Assembly: GCF_020379485.1 (NCBI RefSeq)
Contig: NC_063452.1
Location: forward strand, 25,302,770 to 25,366,769
Source of the DNA: Brassica napus
Taxonomy: Eukaryota; Streptophyta; Magnoliopsida; Brassicales; Brassicaceae
Direction of reading: 5' to 3'
DNA length: 64,000 bases
Part shown: piece after piece, positions 1 through 10,822 of the stretch
How positions within the stretch are numbered: position 1 is the first letter of the stretch
How the letters are laid out: every line of letters begins with the position of its first letter
Program-made: the position numbers and the translations under genes
The notes under the pieces: model-generated
The model's input: only the letters and a program-made list of their open reading frames with translations
Told to the model about the DNA's origin: nothing
Database searches by the model: none

Positions 1-544
1 TATTTAATTATTGCACCCTTAAATAATATTTTATTAAGACATTAGAGAACTATGTTTTGAGTTGTTTTGTCAAAATTGTACAAAAATCTTTGCTTTTTCA
101 TATTTGTCACGAAAATTTATATGTTAAACTTACTTTTACAAAATTCTTAACTGTCACGAAAACAAAAATCTATTTCTTTGTGGTATATGTCAATGTTCTC
201 ACACTTTCAAAGAATATATTAGCTTAGTCACTTACTTATTTTTTTTACAAAACAATGTATTGGAGTCTTGAAAGTTGAATCCATATTATTGTAAATGTAC
301 ATAAGAGTGTGATTACATATTTAGTAATTCTTGTATATGTGTCCAAGAAAGTCTCAATGGCTTAGTGGTATCTCTCATATATTCATGTCATTATAACCCG
401 GGTTCGATCCTTTCCTTTGCATTGGTTTTTCATTTTTTACGAAAAAGATGACGTGGCAACTTCAGACTCTCTGATTGGACGATTTTTTGTGCCTACGTGG
501 ACACTCTAAGAGGAGCTTATATCCTCCTTTTAGTATAGTATAGA
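1..544 (-). mobile_element. Helitron 5' end, minus strand, continues left of the window
   Basis: On the minus strand the element begins TCTATACTATACTAAAAGG at 544, a typical Brassicaceae Helitron 5' terminus. It is followed by the CCACGT...CCAATCAG...GCCACGTCA block seen near other Helitron starts here (for example 48237). It is inserted exactly between A and T of the Copia LTR: the intact LTR copy reads A-TTTATG at 6694/6695, and here TTTATG starts at 545. Only the first 544 bases are in the window, so size, 3' hairpin and cargo are unknown. Confidence 0.72.
357..412 (+). repeat. tRNA-like A-box/B-box module inside a Helitron
   Basis: An A-box-like GGCTTAGTGGTA (358-370) and a B-box-like GGTTCGATCC (401-410) have the spacing of a tRNA-derived RNA polymerase III promoter. 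The stretch cannot fold as a full tRNA and is not called a tRNA gene. It lies antisense to the Helitron that contains it, as does a similar module at 35402-35456. Confidence 0.5.
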
Positions 545-726
545 TTTATGAATATAAGGTAAAGTAGGAGGGTTATCAATACACCCGGATTCTAACTCTT
601 TAATCGAAACCGATCCATCACGGTATCATCTTTTATATTAGAATCTAAAAACATCAATATATGAACTTGAACTTTATATTAAACCAATAGATACATAGGT
701 CACATAAAATATAAAATATTCTTACA
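545..726 (-). repeat. 3' LTR of Copia element 1, interrupted
   Basis: This segment matches 6695-6867 nearly base for base. It ends in CA at 725-726 on the plus strand, i.e. the LTR begins TG on the coding strand, right beside the polypurine tract. The other roughly 420 bp of the LTR are missing because a Helitron sits at 544/545. Confidence 0.9.
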
Positions 727-741
727 TTCTCCCACTTGACC
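727..741 (-). other. Polypurine tract of Copia element 1
   Basis: The minus strand reads CAAGTGGGAGAA immediately before the LTR TG. This is the usual form of a plant Copia polypurine tract priming plus-strand DNA synthesis. Confidence 0.8.
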
Positions 742-1086
742 TTTGTATCGACTTAAGGGTTCAATAACTTTAATGTGCACTTTTCTATCAAGTTCACTTG
801 ATCTTTACTAAAATTTGGATTGATCGAATCATGGCGGTTGTATGCCATTAAACGACATAGTCCCTTCCATGTATCACAAATCAATTCTAATTTTATATCA
901 ATCCTTATATGAGAAGAACTTTTATTTCTCAAACCAACCATATGTTATCTACAAACCATAAGTGTATACACATACTTTAATGATAACATAATAAATAAAT
1001 CAGAAACATAACTTTATGTGAATTCTCAGTGTCAAATACATAATGAGCATCCCATAACTAAAATAGCAAAGCCTTATCTATAATAC

Positions 1087-3971
1087 CCATACGTTCTACA
1101 TGGCCATTGAACGCCTTGGGTGGTAAACCTTTAGTTAGCGGATCCGCTACCATCATGTCCGTCCTTATGTGCTCGAATGACACTCTCTGTTTCTGAACTT
1201 CTTCTTTACAGACAGGTACTTTAACTCCATGTGCTTAGCACCCTTCGAGTACTTGTCGTTCTTTGAAAAGAAGACAGCTGCAGAATTATCGCAGTAAATT
1301 CTCAGCGGCTTGGCTATAGTGTCGACAATCCGAAGCCCTGAGATAAAGTTCCGCAGCCATAGTGCATGAATTGTGGCCTCAAAGCATGCCACAAATTCAG
1401 CCTCCATAGTGGAAGTAGCAATGACAGACTGCTTTCCACTCTTCCATGATATTGCTCCCCCAGCTAATAGGAACAAGTAGCCAAACGTCGATTTTCTGCT
1501 ATCAACGCATCCGGCATAGTCTGAATCTGAATATCCAATAACTTCCAGCTGATCAGATCTCCTATATGTAAGCATGTTCTCCTTGGTGCCTTGCAAGTAC
1601 CTGAGAACCTTCTTTGCAGCTTTCCAGTGGTCCATTCCGGGATTACTTTGATATCGACCCAACATTCCAACAGCAAAGTTGATATCAGGTCGAGTACATG
1701 TTTGAACATAGTTCAAACTCCCAACCACCGATGCATAGGGAATTCTTTCCATTTCTTTCCGCTCCAATTCATTTTTAGGACATTGCATTTTACTGAACTT
1801 GTCCCCCTTCTGAATTGGAGTATTCCTGCAGAGCATTTCTCCATTTTATATCTCTTTAAGATCTTATTGATATATCCTTCCTGAGACAAACTTAACAGTC
1901 CTTGTGATCTATCACGAAATATTTCTATCCCGATCACATAAGATGCCTCACCCATATCTTTCATTTCAAAGTTCTTAGAGAGATACTTCTTCACATCATG
2001 TAACATACCCATGTCATTTGCAGCAAGTAAAATATCATCAACATATAGGACTAAAATCACAAACTTACTCCCACTGATCTTAATGTAGATACATCGATCA
2101 ACAATGATCTCTACAAAACCATATGAAGTGATGGTATCATTAAACTTTATATACCATTGTCGAGAAGCTTGTTTTAGTCCATATATTGACTTTCTCAGCT
2201 TACACACCAAATTTTCTTTTCCTGCGACCACGAATCCTTCAGGTTGGTCCATATATACTTCCTCCTCAAGATCTCCATTCAGAAAGGCGGTTTTCACATC
2301 CATCTGGTGAAGCTCAAGATCATAATGAGCCACCAAAGCCAAAACAATTCTAAGAGAATCCTTCTTTGAAACTGGAGAGAAGGTCTCTTTATAGTCAATG
2401 CCATCTTTTTGGGTGAAACCTTTAGCAACAAGGCGAGACTTGCGTCTTTCAGGTTTACCTTTCGAGTCACGTTTAGTCTTATAGACCCATTTACAACCAA
2501 TGGTTTTGAAACCATCGGGCAACTCTACTAAGTCCCATACATGATTATCATCCATAGATTTCATTTCTTCTTTTGAGGCATCAAACCACTCTTCAGAATT
2601 GTCACTTTCCATGGCCATTTTGAATGAGATCGGATCGTCATCGATGCTTAAGTCACATTCATTTTCAATAGTGTAAACCACGTAATCGTTTGAAATGGCG
2701 GATCTTCTTTCTCTTCCAGATCGCCTTAAAGGTATTTGTGGTTCACTATTCTCTTCTTGAATTATGACATGTTCATCAACAGTATTTTCAGCTAGTGGGA
2801 TTGGCTCATCATTATGTTGTCCTATTGTGTCATTAGAGTCTGATGCAACAATAGGAACAACTACTTCAGGTGGAACTACAGGTGAAGGAACTTCAACCTG
2901 AACTTCATTAATGTCCACTTTTCGTGGTTCACCACTCCCACTAGTTTCACCGTTTTCAATGAACCTAGCATTACCCGAATCAACTATTCTCGTACTATGG
3001 TTAGGACAATAAAATGTATACCCCTTTGATTTTTCAGGATAGCCAATGAAAAATCCACTGACAGTCCTAGAATCAAGTTTCTTTTCTTGTGGATTATATA
3101 GCCTTACTTCTGCTGGACAACCCCACACACGTAGATGTCTTAAACTAGGTTTCCTTCCCGTCCACAGCTCATAAGGAGTCTTAGGAACTGCCTTACTAGG
3201 AACCCGGTTCAGCACATACGTTGCAGTTCTTAATGCATATATCCACAAGGAAAGGGGTAATGAGCAATTACTCAACATGCTCCTAACCATCTCTATTAAG
3301 GTACGGTTCCGCCTCTCAGCTACACCATTCTGCTGAGGAGTACCAGGCATTGTGTATTGTGCACATATGCCCCTACTTTCAAGTAATTTTGCAAATGGAC
3401 CAGGACATTGTCCACTTTCATCGAATTTTCCATAAAATTCACCACCTCTATCAGATCTCACTATTTTAACCTTTTTATCTAACTGCCTTTCCACCTCGTC
3501 AATGAATATTTCTAGAACATTCACAGACTTAGACTTTTCATGCAGTAGATAGGTATATCCATACCGTGAGTAATCATCAATAAATGTGATGAAATATTTT
3601 TCGCCACTCCATGAAGGAGCATCAAAAGGGCCACATATATCGGTGTGTATTAACTCAAGAAGCTGAGTGCTTCTTGTGGCTGGTTTCTTTAAAGTATGTT
3701 TCGTCTGCTTTCCCTTAATGCAGTCTATGCATACATCTAAGTCACTGAAATCCAACTGAGGAAGAATTTCATTATTTATTAACCTCTTAACTCTTTCTTT
3801 GGAAATATGACCTAGTCGTTTATGCCACAAGAAAGCAGAACTTTCATTAATTGCGCTACGCTTAATGCCTCGAGTTTCAACATTAAATAGGGATTCAGAA
3901 AACTTTGCATCAAGGTTGAACTTATAAAGTGAATCAAATAAAATACCACTACCATAAAAGTAATCATTTCG
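1087..3971 (-). pseudogene. Copia pol (integrase, reverse transcriptase, RNase H), broken
   Basis: The reading frame continues that of gag after one TAA codon. It encodes the pre-integrase zinc-binding region (WHKRLGH...C..C), the integrase core (DDYSRYGYTY, TPQQNGVAERRNR), then RT with the YVDDILL catalytic motif near 2040, up to about 1820. A frameshift there moves the frame to 1165-1836, which carries the RNase H motifs SDSDYAGC and TSTMEAEFVA. A second frameshift near 1200 separates the final segment, which reads on to about 1087 with the conserved ADPLTKGLP tail. Domain content is complete, so this is a once full-length pol inactivated by point lesions. It is not a host gene. Confidence 0.93.
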
Positions 3972-5138
3972 TTACAATGTGAAAATACCATGTGCAACCT
4001 TAATACTAAAACCTAAATTGTCCAACCTACTAACAAAAACAAGATTTCTAGCACACTCAGGTACATAGAGACATCCTTCAAGATCCACATGACTTCCAGT
4101 GTCCAAAATCAATCTATACGTCCAAATTCCTTCTATTTGTGCCTTCATCCTGTTTCCCATGAACAAGTACTGTTCAGGTCCTCTTATGGGCTGGATCGAA
4201 CTGAATCCCTGTTTAATATGAGACACATGAGTAGTAGCACCAGAATCTAACCACCAAGTATTATTAGGAACTTCAACAAGATTCATTTCATAGCAAACAA
4301 AGCTGTAATGTTTACCTTTCTTGTCGAACCAATCCTTCCTTTTAGGACAATCCTTCTTGAAGTGTCCTACTTGCTTACAAAAGAAACACTTCTTTTCCTT
4401 CTGGATTTGACTTTGAGGTCCTTTCACGAAGTTTTTAGCATTCCTTTTGCCTTTCCTACTTGATGTTCTTTTGCTGCTACTGGCACTTCCAAGACCTACG
4501 AGGTTAGCAACTTGATCTTTCATCTTCCTTAATCTCCCCTCCTCTTGAATTAGCATAGCCTTTAATTCCTTAAAGTTCCATTTATCCTTAATGGTGTTGT
4601 AATTCACCTGGAACTGGCTAAATTCAAGAGGTAGAGAGTTCATGATGAATTGGACCAAGAATTGCTCATGTACCTCCATTCCCAAGGTCGTTAACTTTGC
4701 TGCCAGATTAGACATGTGCGTCAAATGATCATGGATTGGCTGAGACCAGTCAAACTTCTTTGTAGTTAGCTCATTCATGAGACTTCCTACAATCGACTTG
4801 TCAGCCAATTCCGATTGTGAACACTCCTTAATTTTCTCTATGAATTCCCTTGCTTTCTCTGTCTTAGGCATTGATGGTTTAATACTTTCCGCCATCGTCA
4901 ACCTCATAAGGTTCAAGCTCAGCCTGTTAGATCGCTCCCATCTCTCATAACGAGACTTTTCAGATTCGGAGCTATCTACTGTAATAGCTGAGGGTTCCTC
5001 ATCAGTTAGTATGGCAGAGTCCAAAGCCATTACACCCAGTGTAAACCGGATTTGCTCGAACCACTCACCATAGTTGAGACCATTAAACTTTACAACAGAG
5101 TTAGCAGATGCAAACACATTTGATGAAGCTGCAAGCAT
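3972..5138 (-). pseudogene. Copia gag and protease
   Basis: This open frame of 388 residues has a Copia gag N-terminus (FNGLNYGEWFEQI), a UBN2-like body and a basic segment. A CCHC zinc knuckle (CFFCKQVGHFKKDC, about 4340-4400) binds RNA, and the aspartic protease active site is LDSGATTHVS. The frame ends at TAA (3972-3974) but the same frame then continues into integrase, so the stop cuts one former polyprotein. Gag would form the particle and protease would process it. The ATG at 5138 is the first in frame after a leader of about 1.1 kb that follows the primer site. Confidence 0.92.
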
Positions 5139-6261
5139 TCATACATGTTTACTCGTTAGTGCTTTGAAACTTTAATATATATTCAGACTAATAGAAACTT
5201 TAACACTTATATTTTAAATAACCTTTGGGCAATATTTAAATATAAATACTTTCACTGATGCTAATTATATATTCTTTAATATTAATCATATCAACATTAG
5301 TCAAATAAATATGTCATCTTTGGATATACATATTATTCACTATAGTAGAAAATGATTAATTCTTTTTTTATTATTAATTATATTTAATGATCCACCTTTG
5401 GACCCAAATCTCCTAAAATATAAATAATAATTTAATTGATCAATCAAACTTTTATGTCATTTAGCATCCTTGATCAAGATCAATTATAAATTCTATAGAT
5501 TTTAATATTTGTAAGTAAATAACAAGATCACTTTGGTGACTAACATGTTATAAACTATACAAACATTAAAATATTAATAGGTAAATTTATCTTAATATTA
5601 TGTAATATTTTCATAACATAATTTAATAATTTTTTTTTTTTTTTTTTTTAAACCATGCATGCACACGTTTGTTCCATGACACAACTTCTCATTGCTGACT
5701 TTTCATACATGTGTGTAGTAACCGTTAACACGTCCAGAATTTTAACCATAATGAATTAACTATTTCAGTCATAATTATGAATTCAAACGCATTCATCAAT
5801 CAACGAAACCAGCAATTTATGTTGCTGTAACTTAATTGAGTAAAATAATTAATTCTAACCAATCTTTTTGTAACGGCGCACTACACAAAACCCCTTAATC
5901 ATGCATGTGCCTTTATCGTGAAACCCAGATTTCACGTTGACACTTTTAAACAATTAAAATTTATGCAGAGATGTGAATCCTTCTTGTCTTTTAACGGAAC
6001 ATATTATTAATTCAAGCAAATAAGGTTACGTCAACGACTACCAGATCCGTGCATAACTTGCAGTTCGATTCATAACCGTAATATACACTTGTTCTCAGAC
6101 TTGATCAAATGCACTTTAACGGTAAGTACGTTTACAATCTACGCCGTCAGAACTTATGTTAACTTTTACATGGATCATGAACACTCTTTAAAATGGATTA
6201 AACCATATATGTTCATAACTTTTCCAAACGCCTAATTGGTGAATTAATTAAATCTAGAATG
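5139..6261 (-). other. Copia element 1 untranslated leader
   Basis: AT-rich sequence between the primer-binding site and gag with no long reading frame and no host exon. It includes a T-rich run (about 5630-5650). Confidence 0.7.
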
Positions 6262-6273
6262 GCTCTGATACCA
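6262..6273 (-). other. Primer-binding site for initiator tRNA-Met
   Basis: The minus strand reads TGGTATCAGAGC, complementary to the 3' end of plant initiator methionine tRNA and standard for Copia elements. It lies two bases inside the 5' LTR end (CA at 6276), which fixes the LTR boundary and the element's orientation. Confidence 0.9.
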
Positions 6274-6275
6274 CA

Positions 6276-6867
6276 TGTTAATTTATTTCAACACCAAGAA
6301 CTGATCTAGATTTGATTTAATTCAACCCTAACACATTTCTAAAAAAAGTAGAAACACTAACCTTGATCCATGCTTGGATGCAACCCCACCAATTGATGTT
6401 CTCCTCTTTAACCTTCTCCTTTTGGTGATTTCCTTGATGGACAAGAAATCCCAAACCTTCCTTAATCTCTCCTTTTGATAATCAGTATTGTTGTTTTGTG
6501 TGTTTTAGAGAGACTCGTTTTCTTACGTACATAAAAGACAATGCACACGAGGCTTTTATATTAGTCAAAGGGTTGTGTGTTGCAATACAACTCTTCACAA
6601 TTATAATAACCGTAACACACGTATACTGATATATATTATATACCATTACTTAATGTATATAACATATATGCATATAATTATGAGATTAAAGACATTTATG
6701 AATATAAGGTAAAGTAGGAGGGTTATCAATACACCCGGATTCTAACTCTTTAATCGAAACCGATCCAACACGGTATCATCTTTTATATTAGAATCTAAAA
6801 ACAGAACTTGAACTTTATATTAAACCAATAGATACATAGGTCACATAAAATATAAAATATTCTTATA
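6276..6867 (-). repeat. 5' LTR of Copia element 1, complete (592 bp)
   Basis: Starts TGTTA at 6276 beside the primer site and ends at 6867, where homology with the other LTR (ending CA at 726) stops. The right terminal dinucleotide is TA instead of CA. It carries the empty-site sequence for the Helitron at 544/545. Confidence 0.85.
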
Positions 6868-8797
6868 CTGTAATCCAGCCATTGGTGGATTCGTCTTGAA
6901 ACATGAATGGAGAAACACCATGTGGAAGGAGTTGATTGAATGGGAAAGGAACTTAGTTGTACCACGACCTGAATATCAATCAATGTTGTCGCTTAGCATA
7001 ATTCAAGAAGAGAAAGACAATGCTATTTCAGGTACTGCTTAACTTCGTCAGATTCCTCCAGTTCTGTCCAAATGCTGACAAGGTTTAGTTTTAGGATTTG
7101 CGCAGACAGTTTTGGTTGTTCTAAAGGAATCAGTGAGGCGGCGAACTTCACTACATAGCATTTTTCAGGTATGAGGTTTTTTAATATATGCTTTACACTA
7201 AATGCTTCATGTTTAGTGAACAGGGAGAAAAAGAAGTTGTCCCAGTAGCTGGTCTATTCTCTGGTGGATTAGATTCAATGATTCTAGCTGCTGCTCTATT
7301 GGATCAGTGCCTTGATCCAAAATGTAACCTTTTCTTTTTCACTGTTATTGTTTTCTGCCGTCACTTCTGAAATTAATTAAAAGATGTTACTATTTCAGAT
7401 GAAGTTGATCTACTTAATGTCAGTTTTGATGGTGCAAATGCTCTTGATAGGATCTCCGCCAAGGCTGGAATAAAGGAACTTAAAAAGATTGCACCGTTGA
7501 GAAGGTTTAACTTTAAAAACCTTGATGTATAGGTCTATCACTATTCTATCCACTTTCTCCTTCTGTGAATGCAAACGTTCTCGCAGGTGGAAACTCGTGG
7601 AGATTGATGCTTGATTTATCAAAACTAGCATTCGAGACAAAGCGTGTCATGTCACTCATAAATCCTGCGGATACTTATATGGTAAACTTCAAAGTCTTTG
7701 AGGATTTCTCTCATTACATTCCTCAAAACTTGATGACAACTAGACAATCTGTTGTGCAAGTGTTATAGGACCTTAACATTGGAACAGCACTCTGGCTTGC
7801 TGCTCGCGGTGATGGTTGGATCCACAAAGAAAGGGAAAATCAAACAGTCGAAATAGATAATCCTGCGGATTAGATATAAGTCTGAGGCTAGAATACTGCT
7901 GGTTGGCGCTGGTGCTGATGAACAATGTGCTGGTTATGGTAGGCACAGAACAAAATATAGAAACGGGAGGTATATATATATATATATATACATATACATG
8001 TGTCTGCATAGTTTTCTCTATGGATGTAAACTAATAATCAACTCACAACACAAGTTTTGTTTTGTTTTGTTTTGTTTTACAGTTGGGTTGCGTTGGATCA
8101 AGAAATGAAATTGGATATGCAGAGGATTTGGAAAAGAAACTTAGGTCGAGATGATCGACGCATTGCAGATAATGGTAAAGAGGTAATACATATGTTGTGT
8201 GACTAGAAACTCAAATTGTTTTTCTCTTTGTGCTCTGTTCTCAAATGTTTAAAGTGTACAGGCGCGATTCCCATTCTTGGATGAAGATGTGATAAAGACT
8301 CTCCTTGACATTCCCTTGTGGGAAATAGCTGATCTTGAGCAACCAAGTGGAAAGGGAGACAAGAAGATTCTTAGACAGGTGAGTAAGAAAGCCTTAAAAC
8401 ATTGTAGAAATTTGATAAACCTGAAAATTGTTGCTTAAATCTTGAAGGTTGCGAAGTTGCTTGGTTTACCTGAAGTTGCAAAGATGCCTAAGAGAGCAAT
8501 ACAGGTAAAGAATAGGTTTCAAGAGATTTTGGATTCAAACCAGTAAAAAGTTGAAAGCTTTGTGTGCTGTGTGTGTTTTCATGCTCTCTCTCCTTTCTCT
8601 CACACACACTTTTGTTTTGGTCTTTGGTTGTGTGTGTTTTTTAGTTTGGGTCGACAATAGCTCGTGAATCAAACCGGAAGAATTTTGGAAGTAACCGTGC
8701 CGCAAACCAGGCCTCTGCTGGGAGCGTGAGATTCCACACGCAGCATGAGACTGAAAACATTATATCTATGATCCCTAGACAGACAACCTATTGTTAG
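6868..8797 (+). pseudogene. Asparagine-synthetase domain protein, truncated pseudogene (AT2G03667-like)
   Basis: At least nine exon-like blocks in order encode the ATP-pyrophosphatase part of an asparagine-synthase-family protein (ASNSD1 type). The PP-loop motif FSGGLDSM lies near 7250-7275, followed by LVGAGADEQCAGYGRH, RFPFLDEDVI and a C-terminal RAANQASAGSVRF, ending at TAG 8795-8797. Splice junctions are still visible, for example GTATGAGG near 7169 and CAG before GGAGAAAAAG near 7225. It is dead: in-frame TAA and TGA codons lie near 7039 and 7076, a one-base insertion near 7610 follows EIDA, and the frame is lost again near 7866. The N-terminal glutamine-amidotransferase exons are missing; the Copia LTR begins exactly where homology starts. 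In A. thaliana this family member lies next to CDC48B, which is also the next host gene here, so the copy is probably ancestral. Confidence 0.88.
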
Positions 8798-10159
8798 ATC
8801 ACATTTTTTGTGTTGTATTGTATACATACAAACAGTGCCCTGCAAAAGTTTTAGGGGGCCTAAGGCAAAAACAATAAATGGTTTATTCAATCTTTTCTTG
8901 TGTATGTTTACAAAAAAGTTAAATGGTGGATATTGTTAATGTGTTTATAATTTAGAGTCTAAAAAGAGAACTTAAACTAAAACATAGAAAAGTTAAACCC
9001 TAGCTGCTATGCACGTTGCTTTCTGTCCAAGAATAGACAGAATCTATCAAAAAAAACCAGACACCCCAACTGCTTTTCCAATCGCAATTCCAGTTTCAAA
9101 AACGCTTAACGCCCAGAATGCAAACTCTATTATCTTGAGACGCTCAGTTTTCAATCATGATCGTTAAGGTGAGGGTTCATGATATGATATGTAGATTTGT
9201 ATTATATAATATGGTTTTGTAAGCTTATATTTTAAGTTTATGAAATAGTGATTGACGTGTTTAGTAAAATAAATGAGTCGTGATTAGTGAAAATGTGGTG
9301 TTATGAGGAAATTAAATTATGCTATGTACATAGCAATCCTTCTAAAGCCCAACCGACTGACGCGACGAGCCGATACTGGTGTACGGCTTTTAAGGTGACG
9401 GCCAGCCCAATGTCATATGGTTTTAGATTGAGGACAAAGACATAGCGATTCCGTTAAAGGCTTAAAGCCCATAAACCGGTTGACGAGCATGATTTTTCGA
9501 GGTGACGACTAGCTCTCTTGTCATGTGCAAAGTGTGTTAATTTGTGAAAGATGATTGTTAATGTTATAAGAAATATTTGAGATATTCTAATTATAAGGTT
9601 CCGTTGTGTCAAATGATAGATGGTATGATGCATGACTACTTCTAGATTTATTATATTTGGTTGTTCAATTATATTGTTGTATGGTATGATTTGATGCATA
9701 TATACTTCTAATTTGGATTTCTGGTTCTCTTAGATGTTCCCTTATGATCTGGTTCACTTGGTTCTTCATTTGTAGGTTCGCATCACGGCATCAGATAAAA
9801 ATAAATTGATGATTTGCTCTCTCACGTGTTTAATCTTGCAACAACATTCAATTTTGTTAGTTACCGACTATAGTTTTCTTTTTTGTAACTTACTAATCTA
9901 CTATAGTTTGTTTGTTTCTGTTTTGTTTAACGAATATTCTTTAATGAAACCGGAAGTTTATTTAAACTTAATTTAGTGGCATTAATTAAAGGGGGAAATT
10001 TACCTCTATTTTGGTTCAAACTATACACCCACTTTAGGTTATTGACGTTAAAATGTTTCCTAAAACTCATAAAGTTTAGCTAGCTAAATATTGCAATTTG
10101 AAAGATGCAAACCTACTAAGACAAGTAAGTAGTAGAACCTACAGCTGGTGTAACTTGTT
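8798..10159. other. Intergenic sequence, no gene recognised
   Basis: No exon-like frame or element terminus seen. The stretch 9340-9520 is locally richer in GC and has two loosely similar phrases (AAAGCCCA...GACG...GGTGACG), which may be an old LTR remnant. This cannot be proved from sequence alone. Confidence 0.4.
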
Positions 10160-10822
10160 ACTAGGTGGCCGGCCCGCACCCTGTGCGGACATAAACATAT
10201 TCAAATTATTAACTAAGTAGTACATAGTTTTATAAGTAACGAATTTTATATCATAATACCACCGTCCTTGGGAGAAAGCATCAGGTACAAAAAAATGTTG
10301 GTACTCAATATTTTACATGGACGAGATGGAACAAAGTAACTTCAGTATCAAGAGGTATTTATTGTGTGTACGTATAATTGCAACATTCCAAAATAATTTG
10401 TATGTTTAAGAAGATATTTTATTTTCAAAATCTGGAATAAATAGTGTATAGTTTCAGAGGTAACATATTTTATATTATCACTACATTCCCATTGAAACCC
10501 CCTTTTACCATTTCAGAATGTAATTAAGGACATAAAAAATTCAAAATATGGAATAAAAAGTTCAAAATATGTAATAAATATGGAATAAATAATGTAAGAA
10601 ATGGGTTGAGCAGAGAGAATATACGAATTGCAGTCGGTGATTTTCGAATCAGACTCTGTTAGCTTATCAAAACTATTAACTCGGCGATTAAATATCCAGC
10701 TCTCTATGGAGTGACTGCGGATATTGTATCGCATATGCGGATATTAATATTATGATTAGTTTAATTTTATATGGTTAGTTAATTTTTACATACAATGACA
10801 TGTATATGCATAATATATATTA
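10160..10822 (-). mobile_element. Helitron 3' end, minus strand; 5' end not found
   Basis: On the minus strand the sequence reads GTCCGCACAGGGTGCGGGC followed by CGGCCACCTAG and T. This is a short GC-rich hairpin, a spacer and CTAG ending at 10161 with T at 10160, the Helitron 3' structure. The body extends to the right. Its 5' end is not visible, perhaps because the plus-strand Helitron at 10823 inserted into it. No coding content was recognised up to 10822. Confidence 0.6.

Larger units (their letters stand above)
545..6867 (-). mobile_element. Ty1/Copia LTR retrotransposon, minus strand, degenerate
   Basis: Read on the minus strand the element runs 5' LTR (6867-6276), primer-binding site, leader, gag-protease, integrase-RT, RNase H, polypurine tract and 3' LTR (726-545). 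The integrase-before-RT order makes it Copia. Coding capacity is lost through one in-frame stop (3972-3974) and two frameshifts (about 1820 and about 1200). The 3' LTR is cut by the Helitron ending at 544, so the rest of it should lie left of the window. The right edge directly abuts the asparagine-synthetase pseudogene. LTR copies differ by about two substitutions and one 9-bp indel over about 180 bp, suggesting a fairly young insertion. The target duplication cannot be checked because the left edge is missing. Confidence 0.93.

Noticed and set aside
357..412. Intact tRNA gene
   Set aside because: A- and B-box phrases are present but the arms do not pair into a cloverleaf. The same holds at 35402-35456 and 43487-43540.
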